Both the position numbers and the translations under genes were made by a program. The notes under the pieces are model-generated. The model had not been told where the DNA came from. It saw nothing but the letters and a program-made list of their open reading frames with translations, and searched no databases. Positions 34,801-45,433 of a stretch of 64,000 nucleotides of DNA are shown piece by piece. Location: assembly GCA_003184365.1 (NCBI GenBank), contig NKYR01000022.1, positions 186,117-250,116 on the forward strand, written 5' to 3'. The stretch comes from Evernia prunastri. Taxonomy: Eukaryota > Ascomycota > Lecanoromycetes > Lecanorales > Parmeliaceae. Position 1 is the stretch's first letter; every line of letters begins with the position of its first letter.

Positions 34801-37314
34801 GTCGTGTATATAGATTACATCTTTGGCCATGCTTATTGCTCTGGACACGTTCCACATATAGTCTCTGCCGTCAACCAGCCATTGAGCAAATACCTTAGAG
34901 CGAACGGGAGCGAAGCTATCAAAACGCTTGGGTTTGGCCCAGGAAGTAGTTGTCAGCATCCATTTGATCGACTCTTCGAATTGGTGCAGTTGTCTTTCAG
35001 TCTTGGCGAGTAGTTTTAGCTTCCTTTCCGAATTGTACAGCTTCAAGCTATGGTGCTTTGGATGTGAAGCCGATTCCTTGGCAGCCTTTGCCATATCTTT
35101 GGGCTTGTGCTCACGCAGGCCTCTTCTCTTGGCCTGGACCTGAAATTTGGAGTCTACCAAAAAGACATCATATATGTTCATCTCTTCCGGGGAGTCTACA
35201 CAGACAACATAGCTGTGACGGACAGAAAACCATTTGGGACCATGGCGACCTGCGAGGAGGGAAGGTGTCCAAGCTTTCCGAAAGTCAACGCCCTTACCGG
35301 ATTGTATGACAAGTAGTCCCTCTTTTCCATGATAACTTCCTTCCGCAGCAAGGCGCACCCCAAGAGCAGAAAGTTCAAGGAACTTGCACAATCGGTTACT
35401 CTCAGGCCGAAAGATGAGATATCGAATCATCTGCTGGAGATAGAGCTCAAGCTTCTTACGTTGCCTTTCTGGATATGCGTCTTTGCGCGCAGGTGCACTA
35501 GACCCATCTCCACCATGTAGATTTGCAATACTTGATTTTTGCCTCGAGTGCCCTAAAGAAGGGCGTGCTTTCTTCTTACTGGTACGTTCTGCTCCACTTG
35601 TCTCACCACCACTTGGACCGGTCCCCTCTCCATCGTCCTCATCTTCGGATTCGCTTTTGAGACCTCTTGCATCCCGTAGATACGGGAATGCACTCCTTGG
35701 AAACCGAGGCAGCTTCGTACGTGCATCAGCGTTCTTCAATCTGACATATTTCTGAGCACCGATTTGTAACTTGTAGCGCGTGTGGAGCGTGAGAAAGTCT
35801 CGAAGCGCACGGTGGATCACCCATTTCATCCTGGTCAATCCATTGCCATACTCCATTTCAATTCGAAATATCATGTGACGCTCACCGGATTTCGAGGAGA
35901 CTTGCTGGCTGTCCGTCAATCGGACTTTGAGCTGTTCCAACAATATCGGTATTCGCTTGTTTCCATGTTCATCTCTTTGGAACATGCTGGCAACTATGAG
36001 TGCTGCAGGAACGCCAGCCGTGAGTTCGGCAAGCAGCTCAGCAGACTTGGCATGATCGATGGTGTTCTCGGCTTTCCGACGTTGACCCATCATCTTCAAA
36101 CCGGCTTTAAGTTGTCGCCATTTTGCTGCACTGATTGTTGAAGCACGCTCGCCCCGATGACCCTTCCATGGCGAGAAAGGGGAAGAATCGGTACCGTCAT
36201 TGCTTGCTCCAAAACCAGTGAGCCTTCTCAAGTTGCTCGGTCTGCGTTCTTCGGCTTCGGTAGAAGGTTGCTGGCTTTGCTTGCGGCTACCTGCATAACT
36301 CAACCCGCGTGGACCATGGACCCATGCACTACCCTTGCGCCATGCGTTGGCTCCTCGTATTTTGTCGCGACCTTCATCCTCAGAAACTCCTTGGCGTCCT
36401 TCTGCGGGTAGATCAGTCGTGGTTGCTCTCCGCGGGAAAAAGGAGGGACGAAATTTGTCCGTTGGAGTCATGGAACTGCTGGACAAGAAGCCTGGCCGCA
36501 TGTTCCGTGGCATCGATTTGGGCGTCGTAGGGGCCGTCTGGGACCCTTCGTCCTGTGGACGTCGATTCTTGCGCCTTCTCCGATGCGAAGAATCAATAAC
36601 AACATCCTCTCCAGTGCTCTCCTCTGCATCAGCGTCAAGATCACTTTCCCCCTCACCTGACGTAACGTCCATGGGCTCGTCGCCTTCTGAGAGGTGTGAT
36701 ACCCTCCGCTCGTCGACAGAGTCTCGACCAAGGCTGAAGCCGCTTGATGACCTCTTGTGAGAGTGTACACTAGGCGGGGTGGCGAGAGACCTGAGCTTGT
36801 TGAATAGTGCTCCTCCCCGCCGAGTTCTAATCACGTTCTCATCACCAGCATATTCACCGGAGCCAGACCTCCAATTTGGACCCAACTCCTCGTTTTCAGC
36901 CGCTGGACGCGAAAATTGAACACCGGGTGGACTTTGGGGGTTGGAACTATCCACGCTAAAATTTGTCGGTTGGTCTTGCAGTCCGCTGGCATGATCAGCT
37001 GAAGCTCTCTGTAGAAGCAGTTGTTGTGCAATGCCGCGCAGCTGTGGCACTTCTGCTGATGTATCTTTTTCCCCGTCCTCATATGTATCCGCACTTCTCC
37101 TGAAAGGGAAACCAGTGACTTCGGAGGCTGTAGAAGGACCTTCCGTTACATTCCCCTTTACCGAGCCATTCTGCTTCCGTTCTTGACGAATTGGAGAGTA
37201 TGTGATGCCCTTATTGTAAGCTATCGCAACGGCATTCGATGGTGACTCTTCAGAGTTCTGCACCAGCGGCAAGCGTGAGGTAGGGGAAGCGCTACGTATA
37301 TTGCCTTCCGCCAT
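31852..37314 (-). CDS. PLD1: Phospholipase D1 (Spo14-type, PX-PH-HKD)
   Basis: Single exon, 1820 residues from the first ATG (37314). It hydrolyses phosphatidylcholine to phosphatidic acid and choline. Order: a long Ser/Arg-rich N-terminus (1-400), a PX domain (about 455-620, with VRLTD and the basic MKWVIHRALRDFLTLHTRYK), a PH domain (about 665-790), the catalytic region with HKD motif 1 (HHEKICIVDHMVAFVGG, about 920) and HKD motif 2 (HAKCMVVDDRIAIIGSANINERSMLG, about 1225), and a conserved C-terminal part with DPLNESFFLDTWHAVAENNTKLFRRVFRC. Both catalytic His-Lys-Asp triads are intact. A low-complexity Lys/Glu/Ser segment separates the catalytic core from the C-terminus. The length agrees with fungal Spo14 orthologues (about 1700-1850). 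Divergent from MRM1, 428 bp between starts. Confidence 0.96.
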   Translation of the reverse strand: MAEGNIRSASPTSRLPLVQNSEESPSNAVAIAYNKGITYSPIRQERKQNGSVKGNVTEGPSTASEVTGFPFRRSADTYEDGEKDTSAEVPQLRGIAQQLLLQRASADHASGLQDQPTNFSVDSSNPQSPPGVQFSRPAAENEELGPNWRSGSGEYAGDENVIRTRRGGALFNKLRSLATPPSVHSHKRSSSGFSLGRDSVDERRVSHLSEGDEPMDVTSGEGESDLDADAEESTGEDVVIDSSHRRRRKNRRPQDEGSQTAPTTPKSMPRNMRPGFLSSSSMTPTDKFRPSFFPRRATTTDLPAEGRQGVSEDEGRDKIRGANAWRKGSAWVHGPRGLSYAGSRKQSQQPSTEAEERRPSNLRRLTGFGASNDGTDSSPFSPWKGHRGERASTISAAKWRQLKAGLKMMGQRRKAENTIDHAKSAELLAELTAGVPAALIVASMFQRDEHGNKRIPILLEQLKVRLTDSQQVSSKSGERHMIFRIEMEYGNGLTRMKWVIHRALRDFLTLHTRYKLQIGAQKYVRLKNADARTKLPRFPRSAFPYLRDARGLKSESEDEDDGEGTGPSGGETSGAERTSKKKARPSLGHSRQKSSIANLHGGDGSSAPARKDAYPERQRKKLELYLQQMIRYLIFRPESNRLCKFLELSALGVRLAAEGSYHGKEGLLVIQSGKGVDFRKAWTPSLLAGRHGPKWFSVRHSYVVCVDSPEEMNIYDVFLVDSKFQVQAKRRGLREHKPKDMAKAAKESASHPKHHSLKLYNSERKLKLLAKTERQLHQFEESIKWMLTTTSWAKPKRFDSFAPVRSKVFAQWLVDGRDYMWNVSRAISMAKDVIYIHDWWLSPELYMRRPAAISQKWRLDRLLQRKAREGVKVFVIMYRNINSAIPIDSEYTKFSLLDLHHNVFVQRSPNQFRQNTFFWAHHEKICIVDHMVAFVGGIDLCFGRWDTPQHSVVDDKLTGFEASEAPKDADHCQLWPGKDYSNPRVQDFYALEKPYEEMYDRSKIPRMPWHDIHMQIVGQPARDLTRHFVQRWNYILRQRKPTRPTPFLLPPPDFQPSDLEALGLNGTCEVQILRSACWWSLGTPNHTEHSIMNAYIKTIEESEHFVYIENQFFISSCEVEGTRIENHIGDALVERIVRASQRREDWRAVIVIPLMPGFQNTVDQQDGTSIRLIMQCQYRSICRGEASIFGRVRAQGIEPEDYIQFYSLRSWGRIGPTRQLVTEQLYIHAKCMVVDDRIAIIGSANINERSMLGSRDSECAAIVRDTDMLWSTMNGEPYLVGRFAHTLRMRLMREHLGIDVDELLEDDLQEEKDQKEQQWESDMDKFHDQVPMDRDTADKILESKHRAQDAAIQKAEIMSSFNYDAPVEQAKNPNLKSNKKLTVDPRVNDNVEHQKDVAGEGTDAWKREECAGNAGRRDTYLVTGKAGGKEVLLSPEDANAAKGRPSSPNKKDSPRKRSHTSVTDEESNGNAALPPTPLTRTSTATLGLSQTSTLPPLPMTDDTDIGGPSIQRTPSQKAAEITNPLVADMKRPFVDKDCMRDPLNESFFLDTWHAVAENNTKLFRRVFRCMPDNEVKSWKEYKEYSAYAERFSQAQGGGKSKDRVQQEAPGSSGPPGNVSLPDKLRLLGPIGEKAGDAESKAETFGEKLMHSLGQKDGQKDNHYKNQSMGKIEEWAEEANKAQIERQAAESKDKRPRSSSAADTDTIIDEKAPFRTSNELKPATTFDSETTTKVPPPPPSVAYSDALNRNTSAQKRRRRATTRSSRREFHASDDIIALSDADDLMQMVQGHLVLWPYDWLAREEQGGNWLYSIDGLAPLEI

Positions 37315-37742
37315 TGCGTCCACTCTTGGTCTCCCATAAGCTGATCAAGCAGAAACCCTCCTCCTTACAAGACCGTCTTTCGTGTATGTTGCTTGTATGC
37401 ATCAGTCGGAGTTCTACAACGATACGTGCTCGCAACACATTGATCAATCGTCTTCCCTGCAGTCCAGTAGTCCGTACTACACGACCGGTTTGGAGGAACG
37501 AGACATCTCAGGGTTGTAGCAGTTCCTTCTGGCAGGATCAGCAGGGCATTCCAGTCTGTTCCGTGCCAAACTCACGTCATCAATTGTTGAATTAAATTTA
37601 ATGACATACATGACCTCGTTCCATGTTCTCGAGAAGCAAAAGACTTGGCATCACGGCGAAAACTTTTGCCGATGACCGATGGTCTAGCGCGACAATAGCG
37701 ACTTCTTCTTCTTGTCGATGAGACCACTTGCTGGCCAATGTG

Positions 37743-39650
37743 ATGCTGAATACTGTCGCGTGCCTTAGCAGAAGCAAGCCTCTGCCAGACCTTCGAAATC
37801 TCACATGTCGGAAGTTCCTTTCAGCCAACATATCAACCAATACGGCAATAAATAAGTCTCTCAGGCGATCACAATATGACACCAAGAGACCCGAGAGGCG
37901 GAGTACAGGTCTACTCAGGAGTGCTGTCCAGGAGAATGTGCCGAATCGATTGCCGAAGTATGGAGAGCGGACGTCCGGAAGGCGAATTGGGGATATCGAC
38001 GCTACACATGGAAGGAGACCGAGGCCAAACCACCAGCAAGAGATAGACTCTGACGATATCAGAAAATTAGCAGGCATCAACGACATTCAGAAGACACAAA
38101 GACGACTTCGGAAGCCACTGCGAAGGAACGAAAAGGGCGACTTCGATCGTTCTACTCGAGGGGCCAAGTACAACTATGAGAGCAAGCCTGAGGGCAACCG
38201 CGCCCTCCGTCGAGCGCTCAAATATGGACATCAGATTGAGCCTGATGTAAAAGGCCTATCTAGCTCAGCTATTCGCCGAGCAGCTCACCGCAAAGCTTTT
38301 CATGGGGACAAGGACCACAGCTCGAAGAAAGACATCTTCGAGCGCGCACCCTTCGACCGCACACCTCGTCGTGCAACTACACTAACGCACGAAGAAGCGC
38401 AGGAGCGTGGACTTTCAATGCCTGAAGAATTGCACAATGACATGGAGCATCACAAGCCTCGATTCTCGATGAGACGGCGTCCCGATGGCTCGGGTCGTGC
38501 TCCATCTGTAAACCAAACCATGGGAAACGACAATAAATCATTATCTCGCACAAGTGGCAGCACTTTTGAGGGCCATGGAAGAGGACTGTCCCACAATGAC
38601 GACCAGCAATCACCACATCGAGGTTCAGACGTTCCCTTGAGTATGCCGTATACTACACCGGCATCGGAATTTCTCTACGGCACGTCTGTGATCGAAGCAG
38701 CTCTTCTGTCATCAAGAAGAAAGCTCTACAAGCTCTACATATATGGTGGAGATAACAGGGAAGTTCATACACAGGATAGAAGAATTCGAGAGTTGGCTTT
38801 GAATCGTGGCGTGGTTGTTGAGAGAGTGAAAGGAGATTGGCTGCGGTTGATGGACAGAATGAGTGCAGGGAGACCTCATAATGGGTACATATTAGAAGCT
38901 TCTCCACTCCCAAAGCTACCAGTGGCGGGATTTCGTGCTGTTGAAAAGCGGAATGGACCGTTCCATGTCATCTTGGACCACCAGTCGCGCGAGGACGAAG
39001 CTATCAATGGCACAAGCCCCAACATAAAGTATGATGTCGGTTTCCCTAGGTTTCCCTTTGTGCTTTTACTAGACGGTATCCTCGATCCCGGGAATCTTGG
39101 TGCCATCTTGAGGTCTGCCTTTTTCCTCGGCGTCGACGCTGTTGCCATCTCCAAACGCAGCAGTGCTCCCGTCTCTCCGGTCGCAATCAAGGCTTCAGCT
39201 GGTGCATCCGAGACCTTGCCCCTGGTTTTAGTAAGCCAGCCTGGAAATTTCATCGATCGATGTAAAAGCAACAATTGGAAGATCTATGCAGCAGCTGCGC
39301 CAACCCCCAGCAAGCGGACTGGGATTGGCAATTACTTCTCCACCTCTAATCTGGGTAGCCCCGTCCGCAATCATCCATGCCTTCTGATTCTCGGCGGCGA
39401 AGGTGAAGGCATACATTGGAACATACAGCGAAAGGCAGATTTCGATGTTGGAATTAATGGCCCAAGGCTTGGGCAGGGCAAGGTCGATAGCTTGAATGTC
39501 AGTGTCGCCGCAGGCTTGTTGTGTGAGGCGTTTCTTCGCACGCCTGCTGGGCTGAGGGGACTTGATGTAAATGCACCATTCGATGCTGAAATAAGGACTG
39601 CGAGCCCAAACCACGGTGCGAAGGTTCAAGTCGAAAATCGGATTTTTTGA
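37743..39650 (+). CDS. MRM1: MRM1, mitochondrial large-subunit rRNA 2'-O-ribose methyltransferase
   Basis: Single exon, 635 residues. Mrm1/Pet56 methylates a ribose in the peptidyl-transferase loop of mitochondrial large rRNA. The N-terminus (MLNTVACLSRSKPLPDLR onward) is basic and hydroxylated, a likely mitochondrial presequence. A long basic, probably disordered insert extends to about residue 295. The SpoU substrate-binding domain starts at FLYGTSVIEAALLSSRRKLYKLYIYGG. The SPOUT knot has its three motifs: LDGILDPGNLGAILRSAFFLGVDAV, LLILGGEGEGIHWNIQRKAD, and VDSLNVSVAAGLLCEAFL. An upstream TTG extends the frame by 5 codons, but 37743 is the first ATG. It shares a 428-bp divergent promoter with PLD1. 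Confidence 0.94.
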   Translation: MLNTVACLSRSKPLPDLRNLTCRKFLSANISTNTAINKSLRRSQYDTKRPERRSTGLLRSAVQENVPNRLPKYGERTSGRRIGDIDATHGRRPRPNHQQEIDSDDIRKLAGINDIQKTQRRLRKPLRRNEKGDFDRSTRGAKYNYESKPEGNRALRRALKYGHQIEPDVKGLSSSAIRRAAHRKAFHGDKDHSSKKDIFERAPFDRTPRRATTLTHEEAQERGLSMPEELHNDMEHHKPRFSMRRRPDGSGRAPSVNQTMGNDNKSLSRTSGSTFEGHGRGLSHNDDQQSPHRGSDVPLSMPYTTPASEFLYGTSVIEAALLSSRRKLYKLYIYGGDNREVHTQDRRIRELALNRGVVVERVKGDWLRLMDRMSAGRPHNGYILEASPLPKLPVAGFRAVEKRNGPFHVILDHQSREDEAINGTSPNIKYDVGFPRFPFVLLLDGILDPGNLGAILRSAFFLGVDAVAISKRSSAPVSPVAIKASAGASETLPLVLVSQPGNFIDRCKSNNWKIYAAAAPTPSKRTGIGNYFSTSNLGSPVRNHPCLLILGGEGEGIHWNIQRKADFDVGINGPRLGQGKVDSLNVSVAAGLLCEAFLRTPAGLRGLDVNAPFDAEIRTASPNHGAKVQVENRIF

Positions 39651-42600
39651 AGTGCCATGCTAGATACCCAAATTTGTAGCATAGATGTGACATTTAAAAC
39701 AATATATATTCTACTCCAATGAATGCCATGAAGCATCATAGCTAGAGACCAGAGCGTCCTCTTTATGCACACCCATGCTGTGCCAAGCTGATCGTGCCTC
39801 ACCGCTCCACCGCTGGCGCGCGGACCGTCTCTTTAGAATTAGCCTAACCTGTTCCTAGTTGACATGTCCAACGACTCGTCCTAAATTAGAGAAAATCTGT
39901 TGGCAACGAGTGTAACGATTTCGGCTCATCGCAGACGTAGACTAGATACGGTCGGCAGACGTAAGCAGATTTCGGACGGAAGCTCAGGCTCTCCAGCCGG
40001 TGTCGTCGGGCCTGACGCCCCAAAACACGGCGACTTATCTAGATGACATGAGCGCCCAATCAGCATCATTGGGATTTTCGCATGATTTGCTTGAGGCCGC
40101 AAACCACGGGCTTGATGTTCTGAAAGCCTATACCTACCAAGTGGCGCAGATTGCCATGTTCCTCTCTGCGATGAGGCCAAGAGGGGAAAAGTACAGCTTC
40201 ACTAAAAGGCACCAACTCAATGGTGAGGACGACCAAATGCCCCATGGCTTCAAATTAACTCCGGTTACTGGGCGGGAAAGCATCGGTATGGACTATCTCA
40301 CGGTTAACAGAGGTAGCCACATACAGCACGGTAAGTAACACTGACCACGATGGGAAAGCCCAAACTATTGCCGCGTATTTATCCGGATCGTCGCAGTGGC
40401 ATGATATTACCACAAGAGCTTGGGGTCTCTGGCATTCTGTTTCCGCGACTTCATGTTGCTGTACTTGTAGACATCGGTCCGATTCTTCCTCCAAAGCCTG
40501 TGAGAGACCACCGGCTACAGGACCGACAGACGCGAAATGAGAGGTAGATTATCATGAAGGTTTTAACCAAAGCTAATGGGGTAGCTAATGGGGTATCAAA
40601 AGTCTGAGACTCTGATCTGAGACCAACTGGAACCCTAAGCCAACAGTACTTACAGTCCAGACTCCTTAGGGGGTCCAGCAGTCTAAGACTCTTCTAGCCT
40701 GTTTTCCGAGAAAATGTGGTGTCCGTAGAGTATCTGGGCCTGGTCCCGCATCTGCACGGCTATTGCCTTCCAGATGAGTTGACCTTATGTGGTACCACAA
40801 GAGGTATGAAACATGCTCTGGGAGCAATGGCAGCTTGTTACACTTCGGTCTGCTTCATGCCTCAGGCACCGAGCTTAAGGGGGTAACGCTAAGTCCGCAA
40901 GATGCGTAGGCGAGTGTCTTCAGAAGACAATTTTACAGCGTTGAATGGCAAAGGGAGTTTCCGCCGGACTCTACTCGAGCTCCGCTTCGGCTTCCCGAGA
41001 CTATGGTGAGATTACAACTACCTAGTCCTCGGAATGTGTTTGCTTAAATTACTCAGGACTATTTTTCGAACAATTGCTCATCCGAGGCTGCTATTGGTCT
41101 CAACGCCGGGGAAGCTATCGTCGGAGTCATCACAGCCTACGAACTATCACGCTAGTACTGAGGGAGGGGGCAAGACTCCAACCACTACTGTATTTTCTGC
41201 TTTACGATTATCCGCCTTCTCTCTGGCGTTTCATATCCGGTGGTCGGTGCCTCCAGGCCCTGAGTATCCTTCTCATTTCCCTGGCCCGTCTCGTGACCTA
41301 AAGCGTTATCGTGATGATGTAACTCTGATGCACAATATTCGTGGAGATAGTGTAGCTACGGCTTTGCGGGACAGGATGGTTTTGCTGTACGCATCATCGG
41401 GTGAGCCTGGTTTCTTTCTTGGCTCCGACAGCGCACCTCATTTAGCACAACCCAAAAAAGCATGGCAAGAGAAACAGGCAGCTCTTTTGACACCTTTCTA
41501 CTCGTTGTCGTTTATACATTGGACGCCCCCGGGCGAGGTTATGTGCATGGCCTCCTGGACTATAGACAGCTGACACAGAGAATTTAGGCAGGTTTCTTGG
41601 CGAGCATGGCAGGACTTTTCACAAGGAAAGCTCAAGTGAAGTAGTGATCATCGTAGGTCCGAGCGGCTCAGCTCATTGCAAAGGTCGTACGGCGACGCCG
41701 TGGAGATCGCTCTAATTTGAAGAAGGCAGTACATCTCAAGGTCGAGGGTGGACGTAGATCAGGAGAGACATTTTCCTATTTTCGTTCAGTGTAAGGAATA
41801 TTACTTTCCTACAGAGCGAGTCAAACACAGCCTCTATCGTCTCCCAGTATAAGCGGCCACTGGTGGGGCGCCGTTCTATTGCACACTTGAAAAATGAAAG
41901 TGGATTCATGGAAGTCGTTTCTGAAACACCCAAGGTAGCATCATGAATGGAAGAGGAGGGGTCGAAAATTTTGCACACTTTTCCATGTTGAAGAGCATTT
42001 GATGATAGAGTTACATCGCTGCAGTCATCCTTATGCACATGCAGCTCGCGTACCTTGCACCGTTTGGCCAGCATTGTAAAATGGGCTTCATGTTGCCCAT
42101 TGTTTCGTGTTCTCGCTCCCTTTTTGCTACCGGGTTTTGCACCACTCGGGTGAATGTCTCCCCCGCCTTGCCCCGTGCGGTATTCACATGTCATGTGCTA
42201 AGATGCAGCCACCCTATGAAAATACTTCAATTTCTCGCCTTCACTTGGCCAGGGCCAGGCAGTGCAACAATACTCTTCCAATTCATTCATTCATTCATCC
42301 ATTCATTCCGTGCCCGCCCTATTCAACAATGAAGTGTTTAATGGCTGTGAATAGCCTTGTTCATCAAAGGGTACTTAAACCCTTTGATGCGACCAACCTT
42401 TCTTCTTTTCTACATACTTCTTCTTTTCTTCCTTCCCACAGCAAACACCACTGAGCAAACTAGATATACATCGATGACACCTACAACAAAGCTTCAAACA
42501 ATCTATATTGTGAAAGATTGATCGCAACAGTCAGTCCATCAGCAGCAGAAGGTAATCATCAAACATCCCTAACTCTGCCAACACGTGGCTAATGACATGG

Positions 42601-42817
42601 ACAGGAACAACCTACTCTACTGTTGCTGTCAAACCTTAGCGACCACCAATATAGTATCACCTTGACCTCAGCTGTCTTCTCTCAACACATCTTGTCACTG
42701 CCACAGCTACCTACTTGCTCTTCTCTTCAACACCCAAGATTCACCTCACTCAAAACATCATTTCTTAGCATCACTTTCCAATATACCACATCGCGAAGGT
42801 ATATTAGCTACTTCATC
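39651..42817. other. 3.2-kb gene-poor region
   Basis: Several open frames of 65-180 codons occur (for example 40000-40338 and 41034-41573 on plus), but none has a recognisable domain, splice-consistent extension or clear start. A tandem ATTC run is at about 42277-42305. The last 300 bases are the pyrimidine-rich leader of the CCCH gene that follows. The region may contain decayed genes, but I cannot demonstrate it. Confidence 0.4.
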
Positions 42818-44759
42818 ATGACTACCAACACCAGCACTGAAGTTCAGACTTCTGCATCACCCTCTGAGGGTACCAAGGTTCATCAACCTGCCATGCCGGA
42901 AGCTCTACGACCACGCTGGTGCGTCCAGCGTGACGGCAACACCGTTGTGCCTTTGATCGCGATGGACGAGTTGCCCGATTCAGTTTTCCTCAAAGATGTC
43001 CCCACCACTTTGACATTGCTCGAAGCCCTGAGAGCTCGTATGGAGCTTATCCCTGGAGATCACCCTGCTCACGGGATCCGCTATCAGCTTGATCAGCCTA
43101 TCAACACTCGAGCTGTCGTGAATGAGGAAGGCGACGACTCTGGATCGGACGGTTCATCCGCCTCAGGGGGATCGGAGAGCTCTACACAGAGAGGGGTCGC
43201 CGCTCCAAACAAGAAAGGAGACCAGAATGCTGCGGGCAACATGAGTGAAGGATCCAAGGACAAGGACAAGCTTCCGGTACGAGTACACTCACCCTCGAAC
43301 ATTTCAAGTCTTACTCTCGCTGTGTGCATGCTAACATGCTACCAACCTTTTCTAGAGGCCAACCCTATCCACCAATGACACCAGTATCATTGACCCCATG
43401 GCACAGAAAGGAACCATGGGGAAGAAGGTCTACTGCACCTATTGGATCCAAACAGGCAACTGCAACTATATGCAGGAAGGTTGCAAGTATAAACACGAGA
43501 TACCAAAAGACGAAGAGACTCGTCGCGCGATCGGCTTCCGCGAATTTCCAAACTGGCCTAGAGAAGAACTTCCCATCCAAGCTAAGCCCATAACAGCCAT
43601 TCGTGGGCCATGGAGACGTCCGGATGGGAAATCTGAGCGACCAGGTGCTTCAGGCTCTTCCAACCGCGCAGTTTCTTCTCCTGCTGCTGCGCACGGCGCT
43701 CCAACCGTCGTGGCTCGCGGTAGTGGCCACGCTCCAGCTGGCGCTTCAGTTCCAGGTCCTGCTGCGTACAATCCCAACGCCACTGCGTTCATTGCTCCCC
43801 ACCAGCACTTCCCGTCACATGTCAACCACACGACTCAGCAGCGTCCATTCTCCAAGGGCGGTCAATCTTTCCTGGGCAACGGTACTGCCGAGAACTACCA
43901 ACAGCGTCCAGGTCAGAACAACACATCGCCACCTTCGTACAACCACTCTGCATCTCAAGCCTTGAACGGAGGTCGCTCTGGCAGCTCTTCTCCACCAAAG
44001 CAGCCACCCATCAGCCGTCCGACCAACTTGGGCCAATCCTCCGTCGGTCAACAAGAGAACAATGCAGGCGCTTCCACCCGAAAGGTAGCTCCGGACTACC
44101 ATATCGCGACTAGAGGTAGTGGGCTCTCTGCCGGCGGCGCATCTGCTTCAAGCGGCCACCAGGCTCAGAATAACACCCGTCAGGCCTATAGCGGCATGCC
44201 CAACAACTGGAACCCACAGACCAACGCACCTACCTCGATGGACATTAGTTTCATCGCTCCTCCTTCCGACTCAACCCGTTCCGGCAGCCAGGCTGTCTAT
44301 ACTCCTACCTACACTCCTCTCGGCTCCTCCGCCACCCCTACTGTCAACACTACTCATCTCTTTGGTAGCTTGAACGGCAATGCTACCACTGACACCCGTG
44401 CCGGCACACCGGCCCACTATAACGCCAACGCATTCGCCAACAACAACAACAATGTCCCCGTCAAGGGCAGAGGCCCCATCCAATTCGGTCGCAACTCCCC
44501 AACAACCTCTACAGCCGCCGAAGAGACCGACGCGGCCACATCGATCGCATCTCCGCTTCCCCAGCATCGCCTGATGTTCCGTGAGCCGGGACAGCCCGAG
44601 TTCGTCACGAACCCGCCCGAGCTCAAGAACGGCAAAGCCGCAAACGGTCTGAGGAAGCATGCGAAGAAGGGACACGGCGCGACTGGATCGAAGAGCGCCA
44701 AGGGCAAGATGATCGGGAACGGGTACGACTTGCTGCTTGACGCGAACGATCCGCAGTGA
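42818..44759 (+). CDS. CCCH zinc-finger protein with long disordered tail
   Basis: Exons 42818-43276 and 43356-44759 join in phase to 620 residues. The N-terminal 150 residues include a conserved-looking block (RPRWCVQRDGNTVVPLIAMDELP) and a Ser/Gly-rich acidic linker. One CCCH finger is visible: C180, C189, C196, H200 (CX8CX6CX3H, in YCTYWIQTGNCNYMQEGCKYKH), followed by FREFPNWPREELP, which often follows this finger in fungal homologues. The remaining 400 residues are Ser/Asn/Gln/Pro-rich and probably disordered; the extreme C-terminus is basic (RKHAKKGHGATGSKSAKGKM) and ends YDLLLDANDPQ. CCCH fingers of this type usually bind RNA; the specific role is unknown. The first Met follows a leader of more than 200 bases with CT-rich tracts. 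Confidence 0.85.
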
Positions 44760-45433
44760 TGGGTGCTCGGCGGGGTGGATTACGGGAGGGGTGGGAGGGT
44801 GAATGCTCCAGTGGCTCGTTCGACATGAGCGCTGGTCCTTGACATCTAGTGGCTGATTGCGTTGTCCTTCTTCTACTTCATGCGTGCTTTTTCTTATCAC
44901 ACATTTCATCACTCGGTCTACAGCAACACTCATGACTGCCACGGCCATCATCGTGGCACGAGGTGTTTTCAGACCCTTCACAAACCCCCCTCGTCCCTCT
45001 TGGCCATACGCTTCCCTCTCCCCCAGAGATAGCTGCCCCCCCCCCCCATTTCCAATTCTTTTTCCTCCTATGTCGATGGCAGGTGGCGGAGTCTGGCGGG
45101 TTTTTACTCTTCCCTTCGCCAATAGGCGTTTGGGAACAAAAACCTCTTAAAAAAATAGCTGCGAGGGGAGTTTTCATGGCGCGTGCGTGCACTGGATTTA
45201 GCTTTTCTAGATAGGGTGCGGAGAGAATCCAGCATACTTTTCACCGATGGTGGTTTCTAGTGAGGTACTTGTGGATGTGATTGTGATTGTATAGAGTCCC
45301 TGGTCGCTGAGGTTGTTTTGTACATAGCAAAGCGTCCCTACCTAGCGTCTACCATTCCCAATATGATCCGTCACCAGTGGTCATTGCGATGTAGTATATA
45401 CAGCTCACTGTTAAGCACACACTTTGAACACCA
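44760..45433. other. Intergenic region between convergent genes, with a C12 run
   Basis: 3' flanks of the CCCH gene and RSM24. A run of about 12 C residues is at 45036-45047, a place where assembly length errors are likely. No gene is seen. Confidence 0.5.

Noticed and set aside
37598..38086. 162-codon minus-strand frame opposite the MRM1 N-terminus
   Set aside because: Antisense shadow of the MRM1 presequence and basic insert.
40000..40547. Two consecutive plus-strand frames of 112 and 65 codons
   Set aside because: The first lacks a nearby ATG, no splice junction joins them convincingly and no domain is seen.
41034..41573. 179-codon plus-strand frame
   Set aside because: Composition looks random, an overlapping alternative frame is nearly as good, and there is no recognisable motif.
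45036..45047. C12 run considered as a site of programmed slippage
   Set aside because: Lies between genes; only relevant as a possible assembly-length uncertainty.
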